Below are positions 11,090-22,660 of a stretch of 64,000 nucleotides of DNA, in pieces (the stretch's first letter is position 1; each line of letters begins with the position of its first letter). The notes below the pieces were generated by a model, which did not search any database, was not told the DNA's origin, and saw only the letters and a program-made list of their open reading frames with translations. The position numbers were made by a program, and so were the translations under genes. This stretch comes from Monodelphis domestica (taxonomy: Eukaryota > Chordata > Mammalia > Didelphimorphia > Didelphidae): assembly GCF_027887165.1 (NCBI RefSeq), contig NC_077228.1:109725043-109789042 (forward strand), read 5' to 3'.

Positions 11090-12490
11090 CCTCTCTTACA
11101 ATTGCTCTCTTATTTTTTCCAATTGCATTAATGAATGCTGTTTAGAATTTTGCTTTTTTTACAAATTGCAAACAAAAGGATTATATTTCTGTTTCATTTG
11201 CTTTTTGCATTTTATAATTTCCATACCAAGGTTTATTAAACTGGAGAATATTTATTCATAAAACTTAGCTTTTAAATGTACTCTACTTAATTATGCATCA
11301 AAAATCATTGCACTACTACTGATGAATATTTCATCAGTGGAAAAGAAAGGACAATTAATTAAAGGGGGAATTTATAAAATCCTGTCCTGGGAAAACGATG
11401 GTCAGGCTCAATAGTGAAGTAGAAGCATTTCCGGGACATTTACAGAGAAATCTATCCCAAAGGATCCATGAAAAATGTTGGATGCATAAGATGGCACCAA
11501 GTCAATTCCCATTGCAGAGGTCAGATACATCTGTTTCTAAGGCAGGAATGGCTTTTTTTTTTTGGCCTCATCTACAGTTGAGCTACTATGATGTCTAAAT
11601 AAATACCAGTGTAATTGTTTTGTTTTGTTTAATTCTGCTCTTGGAACACTGAATTATTTAGTATGTGTCTTTAGCTTCATGTCCTTTAAAGTAAAAATAA
11701 TTAATTGGCTGCTAGGCAGGAATAGTCTGGTAAATGATCTAGAAATAGAGGATGAAGAAGTTAATAAAGTCTTTTCTTCTCAGTTGCAAAATTGTTCTCA
11801 TTCCACAAAGTATGGAACAACTATCCCACTTGTCCTATCACCTTTTTGGCTTTTGCCCTCCTATGTAATAATGCTTAGTAGACATAGCATCACTTAAACT
11901 GAGCTGAGTCATTAGAACAAAAACAAACTTGTATTGCTCAGGGCTTCTTGTGTTCCTAGATCACAGCTAGGAACTGTGAATGGGTATGAGACTTTTTACA
12001 GGAAAAAGTTCATAGCTGAATATGAGACAATTCTTACAAGGAAGGAAAACGATAACGAAATCAACCTTTATTTCTTCAGCAAGCAGATGAAAAAACATAT
12101 CTCACTTTATGAGACTTGGACTCTTCCAGAGTTAGGGCTTGGTAATGTAAATAAACTCCAAAGCCAACTCATTGAAATCATTGTATACCATATGATGAAT
12201 AGGAACTACATGGAAACATCTATTTTTTTTAAATAACTTTTCTTGAAATCTTTGGTTTTAATATCACTTGGGTATCTTTCATATCCCTCTTCCTTCTGCT
12301 TCCCAAAGAGATATCTCTTATAATGAATTTCTTAGAGGAAGAAGGGGGGAAATGCAGTCAAAACAATTCACACAGAAGGCATCAAACAAAATATTCCACT
12401 TCTGCAATTCCAATTCTGTCTTCTTATATCTCTCCTTTGGAGCCAATCTTATGCTTTATAATTTCACAAAGCTGTTTTGATTATTTTATG
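11090..12490. other. Intergenic stretch, no feature recognised
   Basis: AT-rich, non-repeat-looking sequence. It contains a 100-codon open frame at 11934-12236 (+) that matches no protein I know and has no supporting splice sites or promoter. I treat it as probably chance; see findings. Confidence 0.5.
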
Positions 12491-12494
12491 GTTT

Positions 12495-12865
12495 TTTTTT
12501 TAAATTTACATTGTTATAGTCAATGTATATAAAGTTTTCCTAGCTCTGCTTACTTTAGTTTGTATCAGTTCACATAACTCTGTCCATGCTTCCCTGTATA
12601 ACAAATGCTTATTGTTTCTTACAACACAGTAATATTTTAATACATTCACATGCCACAATTTGTTTATTCATTCTCCAAGCAACAGGCATATATTTTGTTT
12701 CTAATTCTTTGCTACCATAAATATTTTTATTAAAAATGTTTTGGTAGATGTAGATTTTTTCTTTTGGTAATAACCCCTCCAGAGTACACACCTAAAAGGG
12801 GAATCCCTAGGTCAATGGCTACATTTTGGCAATGTTGAAAGAGTTGTAAAAAGAAAGGCATACTG
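12495..12865 (-). mobile_element. L1 LINE, 3'UTR fragment
   Basis: 'ctagctctgcttactttagt', 'gttcacataactctgtccat' and 'cacatgccacaatttgttta' are the minus-strand L1 3'-end phrases also found at 4600-4800 and 38800-38950. Confidence 0.75.
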
Positions 12866-13194
12866 TAAAATTTAAATTAATATCCAATAACTCCAAGTAT
12901 TGTATCTTATTAAATTTACTAATAATCACTTAAAGTGGAAGAAATAAAAAGAAGACAAGTAAAAACCTGAGTAAAAAACACCTGAGTAAAATTCTCCTGC
13001 CTCTCACCTTATCCCACCTCCCCAACTGTGTTACAGGGAGAAGAGACTGAGAGGCAGGGTCACACAAAAACTTTATGTCCAAAATGTAAGGATGTAATGT
13101 GAGAACAAAAGCGGGATGCTGGGAGAGAGTCCTGGGGTTCAAAACAGATTCAGTCATTCTGTCAGTCAACAAGCCAAGACAACAAGGCAAGAAT

Positions 13195-14320
13195 CAACAA
13201 GCATTTATTATATGCCTGCTATGTACTTTGTGCTACACTGTTGTGATACAAAAAAGGCAGAAGATGGAACTTGCTCTCAAGGAGTTTGGGTCTAATGGGG
13301 GAGACAACTAAAAATAACTTGGTATATAAACAAGACATATACTTGATAAACTGGAGCTAATCAACAGACAGAAGGTATTTGCATCAAGGGTGATTGATTG
13401 GGAAATGCTTCTTGTAGAAAGTGAGATTTTAATTGGGACCTGAAAGAAGCAAAGGAAGCCAGGAGATAGAAATGAAGAGTGAGAGAATTCCAGGAAAAGA
13501 GGACAGCCGGTGAAAAGTCCCGGAGCTAAACCGAGAGATGAAATGCCTTGTTCAAGGAACGGCAAGAAGGCCTACATCACTGATGGGAGGGAAAAGGGCA
13601 AAGTATAAGAAGTCTGAAAAACGTAGGAGGGGGCCAGATCAAAAAGGGTTTTAAAAGTCACAAAGATGTTATTTCAGAGGTGATAGGAAGCCACTGGAGT
13701 TTAGTGAACACAGACTGGGGTAGGGAGAGGAGATAAGAACATGGTCAGACTGATACTTTAGGAAGTTCAGTTTGATAGCTGAATAGATGATAGACTGGAA
13801 TAGGAAGAGATGATGGAAGGAAACCAACAGTCGGCTTTTGCAATAATCCATGTGTTTGGTCTGCACCAGGATGGCCGCAATGTCATAGCAAAGAAAGACA
13901 AGATGTATTAAGAAGGTAAAATCAACAGGTTTTATATTGGAGGTAAGAGAGAATGAGGAATCAAAGATGACACCAAGTTTATTCGGCTGGTTGACCTGGA
14001 GGATAGTAATGAGTTTGAAAGCATTGAGCAAGGGGGCAGTTACTTGACTCTGTGGATTGAGAGCCAGGCCCAGAGATGAGAGGTCCCAGGCACAAATCTG
14101 GCCTCAGATACTTCCTACCTCTGTGCCCCTGGGAAAGTCACTTAACCCTATTGCCTAGCCCTTACTGCCCTTTTGCCCTGGAACTAAAAGATTTAAAAAG
14201 AAAGAAAGAAAAATTAGGCAAATTCAGTAGTGGGGAGGGTTCTCAGCAAAAAATAATGTGTTTGTTTTTGCAAATATTAAGTTTAAGATGTCTATAAAAC
14301 ATCCAGTTTGAAATGTCTGC
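13195..14320 (+). mobile_element. Ancient mammalian interspersed repeat, long copy
   Basis: Starts 'caacaagcatttattatatg', passes 'gaaggcctacatcactgatg', 'gtgataggaagccactggag' and 'gatgacaccaagtttattcg', and ends 'agtttaagatgtctataaaa'. Copies of the same consensus occur near 23830, 35690, 46800, 50480 and 54360. I recognise it as a common old mammalian repeat but cannot name the family. A SINE at 14033-14205 interrupts it. Confidence 0.6.
14033..14205 (+). mobile_element. Short marsupial tRNA-derived SINE
   Basis: Copy from 'ggcagttacttgactctgtg' to an A-rich (AAAG)n tail, nested in the older repeat. Confidence 0.85.
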
Positions 14321-14349
14321 ATCTTTTTCTTTTGAAAAATGCCATATTG

Positions 14350-14561
14350 GGGGGCAGCTGGGTAGCACAGTGGATTGAGAGTCAGGCCTAGAGACGGGAG
14401 GTCCTAGGTTGAAATCTGACCTCAGACACTTCCCAGCTGTGTGTCCCTGGGCAAGTCACTTGACCTCCATTGTCTAGCCCTTACCACTCTTGTGCCTTGG
14501 AGCCAATACACAGTATAGACTCAAAGACAGAAGGTGAGGGTTTTAAAAAAAGAAAAGAAAA
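14350..14561 (+). mobile_element. Short marsupial SINE with perfect 16-bp target duplication
   Basis: Near-consensus copy from 'gggggcagctgggtagcaca' to an (AAAAG)n tail. The 16-bp repeat gaaaaatgccatattg lies at 14334-14349 and again at 14562-14577, marking it as one of the youngest insertions here. Confidence 0.95.
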
Positions 14562-14577
14562 GAAAAATGCCATATTG

Positions 14578-14815
14578 ACATCACTTATCACATGTATATG
14601 TGGGTATATGATTTGGAATTTGGGCTTTAAAAAAAATCTCTTTAGAGCAAAAATGAATAATATGGAAATAGGTATCAACTGACAACATTTGTACAACCCA
14701 GTGGAATTGCTTGTCAGCTCTGGGAGTGGGTAGGAAAGAGGGGAGAGAAAGAAAATGAATTATGTAAACATGGAAAAATATTAAAAATAAATAAAATAAA
14801 ATAAAAAATAAAAAA
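14578..14815 (+). mobile_element. L1 LINE, extreme 3' end
   Basis: 'gaataatatggaaataggta', 'caacccagtggaattgcttg' and 'aaacatggaaaaatattaaa' followed by an A-rich tail. Only the last 240 bp of the element is present. Confidence 0.85.
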
Positions 14816-14984
14816 ATCTCATCTTTATGTCTTTTTTCTTTTATACCATCACTGCTACCATCAATAACGGTCCCTTTCCCCATAAAAGCTGAGCAAAACA
14901 AATATGTTGACCACATCTGGCACCAGTTACCTCATTTTGCAACTATAATCCATCATGAATACAAGGTGTAGAAAGAAGGGAGAG

Positions 14985-15238
14985 CAAGTAAGTGGTGCAG
15001 AGGATAGAATGCTAGGCCTGGAACCAAGAAGACTCATCTTCCTAAATTCAAATCTGTCTTCAGACACTAACTGTGGGACCTATGGTCAAATCACTTAATT
15101 CTGCCTCAGTTTCTTCATCTGTTAAATGGGCTGGAGAAAAGGGGGCAAAACACTCTAGTATCTTTGTCAAGAGAACTCCATATGGGGTCATGAAGAGTCA
15201 GATAGAAAAAGTGACTGAACAACAACAAATGAAAGGGG
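14985..15238 (+). mobile_element. MAR1-type SINE
   Basis: Longer SINE type: tRNA-like head, 'gcctcagtttcttcatctgt' core, then 'ggggtcatgaagagtcagat' and 'gtgactgaacaacaacaaa' tail. Confidence 0.85.
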
Positions 15239-15573
15239 TGAAATCTATTAAGATCAATTATCTGAAGTTAAAATTGGGTACAGCACTGATTAGAGTTCTG
15301 AAGTGTTGTTTTGAAATTCTGAGGTTCCTTTTGCATGGATTTCATTTACATTAAGGTTATTGTGTCATTTGTTCTCCTAATTCTGCTTCCTTGTAGCCAA
15401 ATCAGTTCATACCAGTCAAGCCTTCCCAAGTTTCTTTGAATTCTTCTTATTCATTTTTTCTTACAGAACAATACTATTCCATTACATTTATAATCATCAA
15501 TTTGTTCATTTATTCCCTGGTTGACAGATATTCATTGTGTTTCCAGATTTTTGGCATCACAGAAAGTGCTGTT

Positions 15574-15909
15574 CCTTGCGAATCTGATAGTTCAGGAGTA
15601 TAGACTGGATGTTTCAGCCAGACTGGCAGCCTTGAGAAATATGGGTCCTGGTGTAAGCCCAACAGAGAAGGGTATCGCTGGCTTTGGATTTGAAATTAGT
15701 GGGGAAAATATTATGTAGGAATTGAATTAAATTGTAAGTCTTATCCTTGTCTCCTCTCCAGAAAGTGAAATGATGTCAGGAGGAGGAATATATTCCTGAA
15801 GTGTAAGGGGAACTTGTTTGTAAGTTTATTTTGGCTATAACTTTGAAGTAAATATAACTTTGTAAGAACTAAAACTAAACTAAAAAAACTAAAACTAAGA
15901 ACTAAAAGT
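15574..15909 (+). mobile_element. Unidentified retroposed insert, 336 bp
   Basis: The segment is flanked by a 10-bp direct repeat (aagtgctgtt at 15564-15573 and 15910-15919) and splits an L1 fragment. It ends in an A-rich tail built of repeated 'actaaa' units, so it looks like a LINE-mobilised insertion. The body matches no repeat or gene I recognise. It has a short open frame up to 15718, giving GPGVSPTEKGIAGFGFEISG near its end. Confidence 0.55.
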
Positions 15910-15944
15910 AAGTGCTGTTAGAAACATGGGTCCCTTCCCTTCAT

Positions 15945-16147
15945 ATATTTTTTAAACCCCTACCTTCCATTTTGGAATCTTTATTAAGTATTGCTTCCAA
16001 GGCAGAAGAGCAGTAAGGGCTAGACAATGGGGATTAAGTGATTTGCCCAGGAACATACAGCTAGGATGTGTCTGAGACTAGATTTGAACCCAAGACCTCC
16101 TGTCTTTAGGCCTGGTTCTCAATCCACTAAGCCACCCAGCTGCCCAC
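15945..16147 (-). mobile_element. Short marsupial tRNA-derived SINE
   Basis: Minus-strand copy from 'ttttttaaacccctaccttc' to 'ccacccagctgccc'. Confidence 0.9.
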
Positions 16148-16494
16148 CCTTTCCCTTCATCTTTAAACTTTGGGGGATAGATTTTTAATTATATTACTAG
16201 ACCAAAGTTATAACTGACAAACTTCAGTGACTTCCAGTATAGTTCCAAATTGTTTTCCAGAACAGTTGGACCAATTCACAGCTCTATTATCAGTACATGA
16301 ATATGCCTTCCCATGGCCCCTCTAACCCTTAACCATTTTTTATCTTTTGTTTTCTTTGCCTATCTGATGAGGGTGAGGCAAATTATCAGTTATTTTAGTT
16401 GCATTTGTCTTATAATATTGGATATTTGAAACATTCTTTTATATAATTGTTGATATTTAGTATCTTAGAGTATAATGCAATTTTTAAAAAAGAA

Positions 16495-16660
16495 AACAAT
16501 TTGGAATCAGAAGACCTGATTTGGGTTCCAGCTTTATTATTTATTAGCTAAGGACAAGTCACTTCAACTCTCTTAAACTCAATTTCCTCTTCAGTATCAT
16601 GGGAATAATAATACTTGTACAAGCTATCTCACATAGTTGTTGTAAAAATCTAGTAATATA
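16495..16660 (+). mobile_element. MIR-type CORE-SINE
   Basis: 'ttggaatcagaagacctgat', 'aggacaagtcacttcaactc' and 'gggaataataatacttgtac'. Confidence 0.75.
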
Positions 16661-17525
16661 AAGTCATGTAAGTAAGCTAGGAAGAAATTTGCTGCAGCAC
16701 GTTGGAGGTACTGTATGAGGCAAATATGCACTGACTAAAAAAAACTGAAAACAGCCCTTTGTTCCCATATCACTCTGAGTAGGATTCCCTTTTGCCCTCT
16801 GGCTATTGTATATTCCCTGAAAATGATTTCTGATAGAAGCATTCATACTCCAGAGTGAGATCTCACATGTGACAGTATGTTTCCCTCTTCCCAGGAGAGG
16901 CTGTTTGATATTATTGTCTCCTCTCTCTTTTAAGTCACAAGATCAGTGATGTTTCTTTTTTTTCTATTGACATCTTTTTTCCCGGTTTATAGAGTAGTTT
17001 TCCATTCTCTTCCTGGGAACAAGATTGGGAGGTAGCCAGCCTGAGAAGACAGAGAAAGCCATGGAAATTCTATGTTGGCTAAGAAATGAAATTAGGCCCC
17101 AGTTTCCCATCCCCAAGCAAAATGTACACATAGCAAGATATATTTCTTCAAAGAGAAGCTGTAACCAACAGAGCTAGAAACCATTTTTGTGATTGGAAAT
17201 GGCTTATTTGATGATGGAAAGAAAGGGGGAAGGATAGAAAAGTCATATAAGAAGGATGACAGGGTAATAGTCTGAAGAGAGAGGCTGGTGAAGTCAGGGA
17301 AGGCAGGAAAGCGGAATGATTGCCCTTTTCCAAATATTTAGCTTAAGGATTCAGATGTTCATCTTTATGCTCCTGTAGATACGCTTCTTCTGATACAGCT
17401 TAGTAGATGAACAGTACAGATTTACAGGAAATCCAAGAAAGAATGTTCTTCATTGCAGATGAAACATAAATCATTACATATAAGACATCTATTGGTACAG
17501 TAAAGTGATTTTGTCTTAAAGCTCC
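16661..17525. other. Intergenic stretch, nothing recognised
   Basis: Mixed-composition sequence without recognisable repeats, exons or strong motifs. Short open frames only. Confidence 0.5.
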
Positions 17526-17529
17526 AAAA

Positions 17530-18115
17530 TATTTCCTAGTGTGCCGTCCAGAACTCTTAACACATCTGAAGTACTGTGCTCAGTTTGGGGCACTATATTT
17601 TCAAAAGAACATTATATGCTGGAGAGTATCCACAAGAGTGTTCATCAACCAAGAGTATGACAGGAACCTAGAGATCATACTCTTCAAGGATTGGCTGAAG
17701 ATATCAGGGACAGAGAAGAGATGATATGGAGGGGGGAAGGGGGCATAAATAACTGCCTTTCAATATTTGAAAGGATGTCCTGGGGAGGAAATATTAAGCA
17801 AGTTTTGTTTGATCCCAGAAAGCAGAACTAGGAGCAATGGCCCAAAGATACAGGGACAGATGCAGCTTAATGTAGGGAAATATGAACCATTAGAATTAGC
17901 CAAAAGTGGAACAGGCTACCTAGGAAGTAGGGGATTTCTCCCCATTAACAATCTCAAACAAAAGCTAGACTACAGGCCACTCTAACACATGCTCTTGTTG
18001 AGTATGTTTAAAAAAAAAATAAATTCTTATTCAAATGTGGATTAGGTTAGGTGGCTTTTTGAGGCACTTTCCAACACTAGGGATTCTATGATTTTGTGAT
18101 ATATGCTAATGCCCC
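17530..18115 (+). mobile_element. L3/CR1-like LINE, 3' end
   Basis: Shows the classic CR1/L3 3'UTR order: 'aagtactgtgctcagtttgg', 'tgcctttcaatatttgaaag', 'gcagaactaggagcaatggc', 'atgcagcttaatgtaggga', 'ttttgaggcactttccaac', and finally 'gggattctatgattttgtga'. The end matches the ATTCTATG-type terminus used by CR1-clade elements. Confidence 0.85.
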
Positions 18116-18384
18116 CTGCATGAATAAAACTAATAGTTCATATTTCCAGAATACTCTTTTTGCATAAACCTTTTGGGGAGGTAAAAAATAAGTCTTCTTT
18201 TATCACCATTTTTCAGTTAACTAATTGACCAAAATAACATACCTTGGAACCAACCAGGCTTTGCCATCAGGGCTCCTGAGCCTGAAGCTCTTACAACATT
18301 CTACACAGTCTAATACTGAAAACTTTAATGACGAATCCATCTCACATTAGGGGTCTTTCTCTTCTCTGAACTGAGAATATATAT

Positions 18385-18420
18385 ACATATATGTATGTAT
18401 GTACATATATTATACATTTT
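18385..18420. repeat. (TATG/TATA)n low-complexity tract
   Basis: Alternating TATA and TATG units ('atatatacatatatgtatg'). Confidence 0.8.
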
Positions 18421-18499
18421 GTTTTGTTTGTATTGTTTTGGGATATCTCTCACACAAAAATCATACAATTTAGACATAATTCGACATAACTAAAGAAGA

Positions 18500-18650
18500 C
18501 TTTAGAATGCTAGTCCTACTTCCTAATTTTGTAACTGAGGCCCAGAAAAATTCAATGACTTGCCCAGCATCCAAAAGGTAATAAGCACCAGAGAGGGGAT
18601 TAAATCTCTGGTCAGCAGATGCCAAAGCCACTGTTCTTTTCATATACCAC
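18500..18650 (-). mobile_element. MIR fragment
   Basis: 'gtaactgaggcccagaaaaa', 'caatgacttgcccagcatcc' and 'gccaaagccactgttctttt'. Confidence 0.7.
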
Positions 18651-18989
18651 CATTCTATATAGACAGCTATTTATAAAAACATTGAGAAGATCTGTGATTT
18701 TGTTCTCATGGAGAATTCTCAATGTGAAACTTCCACCCAGAGCAGATTGCAAGCTATTTATGACTAAGTAGCAAGTTCTAGAGAGTTGCTTTTATTCATT
18801 GTGTGACACCGGTAAACCTTCTGACACTTAGAATAAAGGAAGAAAGGATGGATTAAGACAGGGAGAGATGTTGAGATTTGGAGTGGAAGGGATAAAGAAA
18901 GCTATCAGGTGCCTGGCCTTAACTTTTTTGTTCATGTTCAGATCTGTATGAACATTCCACTTAACCATTCCTTCTATCATTTCAATTGG

Positions 18990-19130
18990 GCAATTTATAA
19001 TCCTAGAGATTGATCAGAGATATGGATATCTTAAACAACTTGCCAATGGTCACACAACTAGTATGTATCAGAGACAGGACTTGAGTCTAGGAATCCTGAC
19101 TCCAAGGCCAGACCAATATCCTCCTCCCTC
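18990..19130 (-). mobile_element. MIR fragment
   Basis: 'cttgccaatggtcacacaac' and 'cttgagtctaggaatcctga' in MIR order. Confidence 0.65.
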
Positions 19131-19289
19131 ATTGTTGTTTCTTAAAATACTGCATAAACATAAGGCAATGTTGAGCATCAAATTCCACAGAATTTTTCAT
19201 ATACATTTTCCAACGGATATATCTGAGACTACTAGAGAAAGCTAATTGGTAGGACTAGCAACAGCTAGTCATATTTAAAATGCCAAAAA

Positions 19290-19355
19290 TAATGACATAT
19301 ATATGTATATATATATATCTTTACATGTCTATATCTATAGATATAGATATCTCCC
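19290..19355. repeat. (TA)n / TATC low-complexity tract
   Basis: TATA-rich run followed by 'tatctatagatatagatatc', which can fold back on itself. Confidence 0.8.
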
Positions 19356-20160
19356 TGGGGAGAAGAATGAGCCTCTTTTAAAAAAAAAGTCTAGCATTTT
19401 TATCTTTAAGTAACTAGATTGTCTAAGGGTTTGTATGGATTCCAAGGCCTGGGAGTGCTTCTGGGCATCACAGTACAATCAGGATTTAAGTTTATATTAC
19501 CCAAAACCCTTCTGTTCTGTGAGTTTGCTTGTTTCTGTGGCTCTGCTGCCACATTGCTGGGAGATGAAAAAGTTTCCAATTCCAAGAATATGCAGCCTAC
19601 CTGAGTGCAAAAGAGAAACTTCCTGTTAATTTGGTCTTTTGTGCCTCATCCCAAAAGCTGAGGTTAGATTAATAAACAACTGGCATTGGGATCATCTGGT
19701 TGGCTGTGATAATTGGTCATATGCTGTGGAAAGGGACATTACTATGAATGGCCATTCTGGCTTTCTTGCCCAACTAAATCTTAATTAAATATGGTTTATT
19801 ACTTTTAGTGGCACTTTGATCAATGTAGATGTCAAGATGAGGAGAACAAAGAATGAATGAAAAAATTCACTCTTAAAGAAGGCATAATTATCTATGTTGA
19901 GGGCTGCTTAGTGACCCTGGTGACAGCAGTTTCAGCTGAACAGGGAAGTTCAAAGTCTGATTACATAGGCTAAACATTGGTGAATGGAGAGGGAGGAAAA
20001 TAGAAGCAGAATGAGGAAAGGTGACTCTCTAGATGTTTAGCAGAGAAGAAAAAGATAGCAATAGAAGAATAGGGTGAAGGAAAATAGAGGATCAAGAAAC
20101 CATTCACTTTCACACTCAGAAAAGGAAAATGATATATGATATGAAAATGATATAATAAAA
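19356..20160. other. Intergenic stretch, nothing recognised
   Basis: No clear repeat, exon or RNA gene. Two short overlapping open frames (19419-19629) have no other support. Confidence 0.5.
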
Positions 20161-20164
20161 AAAA

Positions 20165-21715
20165 TGTAAAGGATGGGGGCCCAGCAGTACAAGAGACAGA
20201 GAACATTAAAATCTACTATAAAGCAGTGATCATCAAAACAATATGGTACTGGCTAAGAGACAGAAGGGTGGATCAATGGAATAGACTTTGGGGTAAATGA
20301 CCTTAGCAAGACAGTGTTTGATAAACCCAAAGATCCCAGCTTTGGGGACAAGAACCCATTATTTAACAAAAACTGCTGGGAAAATTGGAAAAGAACATGG
20401 GAGAGAATAGGTTTATATTAGCATCTCACACCCTATAACAAGAGAAATTCAGAAGGACTTAAATATAAGGAGGAAAATTATAAGTAAATTAGGTGAACAC
20501 AGAATAGGATACCTGTCAGACCTATGGGAATAGAAAGAAGTTAAGAACAAGCAAGAGACAGAGAACATTAAAAAAAATGGAAAATGAATAATTTTGATGA
20601 CATTACATTAAAAAGTTTTTATACAAACAAAACCAATGCAACCAAAATTAGAAGATAAACAACAAATTGGGGGGGGGGATTTTTATAACAAAAATCTCTG
20701 ACAAAGGTCTAATTTTTCAAATTTATAAGGAGCTAAGTCAATTGTACAGAAAATCAGGCCATTCCCCAATTGACAAATGGTCAAGGGACATGAATAGTCA
20801 GCTTTCAGAAAAAAAAAAAACTATCAATAAGCACATGAAAAAACATTCTAAATCTTTCATAATTGCCCATCAAAATGCCCATCAAAACAATGCTGAGATA
20901 CCATCTCACACCTAGCAGACTGGCCAATATTACAGTGAAGGAAAATAATAAGTGTTGGAGAAGATGTGGTAAAATTGGGACACTAATGCATTGCTGGTAG
21001 AATTGTGAATTGATCCAATCATTCTGGAAGGCAATTTGGATCTATGCCTGAAGGGCTTTAAAGAATGCATACTCTTTGATCCAGGCACACCACTACCAGG
21101 TTTGTACCCTAAAAAGATAAAAAAGGAAAAATGTTTGTACAAAAATATTCATAGCTGAACTCTTTGTGGTGGCAAAAAAATAGAAAATGAGGTGGTATCC
21201 CTTGATTGGGGAATGGTAGAACCAATTGTGGCATATAGTGGTGATGAGATACTATTGTCCTGTAAGGATTGGTGATCTGGAGAATTTCCATATGAACTGG
21301 GAGAACTCAATGAACTGATGCAGAGTGAAATGAACAGAACCAAGAGACTATTATACCCAGAAAGTGAAACATTGTGGAACAATAAAATGTAATGAACTTT
21401 GCTAATACAAAACATTCCAAGGGACTTACAAGAAAGAATGCTATCCACACTGAGAGAAAGAAGTATGGGAGTAGAAACAGAGAAGAAAAAATAAATGACA
21501 TCATTTGTTTATATAGATATATAATTTGAGGTTTCAGTTTGAAAAGATTGATCTATTGCAAAAATGAATAATATAAAAATAGGCATAAGTGATAACATTT
21601 GTATAACCCGGTGGAAGTGCTTATTGGATCCAGGAGTGGGGAGGGAAAGGGGGAGGTAAAGACAATGAAATATGTAAACATGGAAAAATATTTTTAAAAT
21701 AAAAAAATTTTTTAA
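20165..21715 (+). mobile_element. L1 LINE, 3' 1.5 kb
   Basis: Plus-strand marsupial L1. It runs from 'ctactataaagcagtgatca' through 'cattccccaattgacaaatg', 'ttggagaagatgtggtaaaa' (KCWRRCGK-like ORF2p end), and the 3'UTR 'aacattgtggaacaataaaa', to 'aacatggaaaaatattttta'. It has many stops. A 22-bp segment at 20190-20211 recurs at 20552-20573. Confidence 0.85.
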
Positions 21716-21879
21716 AAGAAACAAAAAGAAAAATGATGAAAAATCATGATCCACATTGGAAAATTCACATATACTGTATTCTACTTCTCACTTCCACTCA
21801 TAAAATAGTTAATTTTTGTTTATCTAAAGAAATTGTTACTTAAAGAAAATACATTTTAAAAAAGTGGATAGATGTGGGA

Positions 21880-22660
21880 AATGAATATACTAATACACTA
21901 TTAGTGGAACTGTGAACTGATCTAACTGTTTTGGAAATCAAAATGGAATTATGCCCCAAGAGTTATAAAACTGAGTATACCCTTAGATACAGTAGTATCA
22001 CTGTTGAGCCTGTATTCCAATGTGATCAGAGAAAAGAAAAAGAACTTATACATTCTAAAATATTTGTAGCAGCTCTCTTTGTGGTGGCAAAGAACTAGAA
22101 ATTGAAGGGAGGGTGGAAGTTAGGTGGGTCAGTGGATAGAGAGCCAGGTCTAGAGCAGTTAGGGGGTTGGGATCATGGGTTCCAATATGGTCTCAGGCAC
22201 AAGTCATTTGACGCCAATAGCCTAGCCCTTACCACTCTTCTGCCTCTGAACCCGATCTTGTATCAATTCTAAAACAGAAGGTAATGGTTTAAAAAAAATT
22301 GAGGGGATATCCATTAATTAGGGAATGACTGAACAAGTGGTATATGCTAGTAATGGAACACTACTATGCTGTAAGAAATGATGGATAGGTTAATTAAAAA
22401 AAACATGGAAAGAGCTTCATGAAATTGTGAAAATCAGGATGAGTAGAATAAAGAGAACATTATATACAGCTACAGAATTAACATTTGAAGAATAATTTGT
22501 CAATGTCCACCTCCAGAAAAAGAATTGATAAATAGAAACATGAAAAACATTGTTTATATAAACATTTTTTTGTTTTTTTTTTTGGTCAAGCGATGCCTTC
22601 CCTAGTGCAGAGAGGGGCAGAAGGGAGGGAAATATTGTAACCAACAAATAAATTAATTAA
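21880..22660 (+). mobile_element. L1 LINE, 3' end, split by a SINE
   Basis: 'ttgtagcagctctctttgtg' and 'aagaactagaaattgaaggg' end at about 22105; 'atatccattaattagggaat' continues from about 22300. The tail reaches about 22660. Confidence 0.75.
22108..22300 (+). mobile_element. Marsupial tRNA-derived SINE
   Basis: Diverged copy: 'gttaggtgggtcagtggata' to 'aaaacagaaggtaatggttt', inserted in the L1 fragment. Confidence 0.8.

Larger units (their letters stand above)
15365..16460 (-). mobile_element. L1 LINE, 3'UTR, interrupted twice
   Basis: L1 phrases at 15365-15573 ('cattacatttataatcatca', 'tttgttcatttattccctgg') resume at about 15911-15945 and 16160-16460. The interruptions are an unidentified insert (15574-15909) and a SINE (15945-16147). 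Confidence 0.7.
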
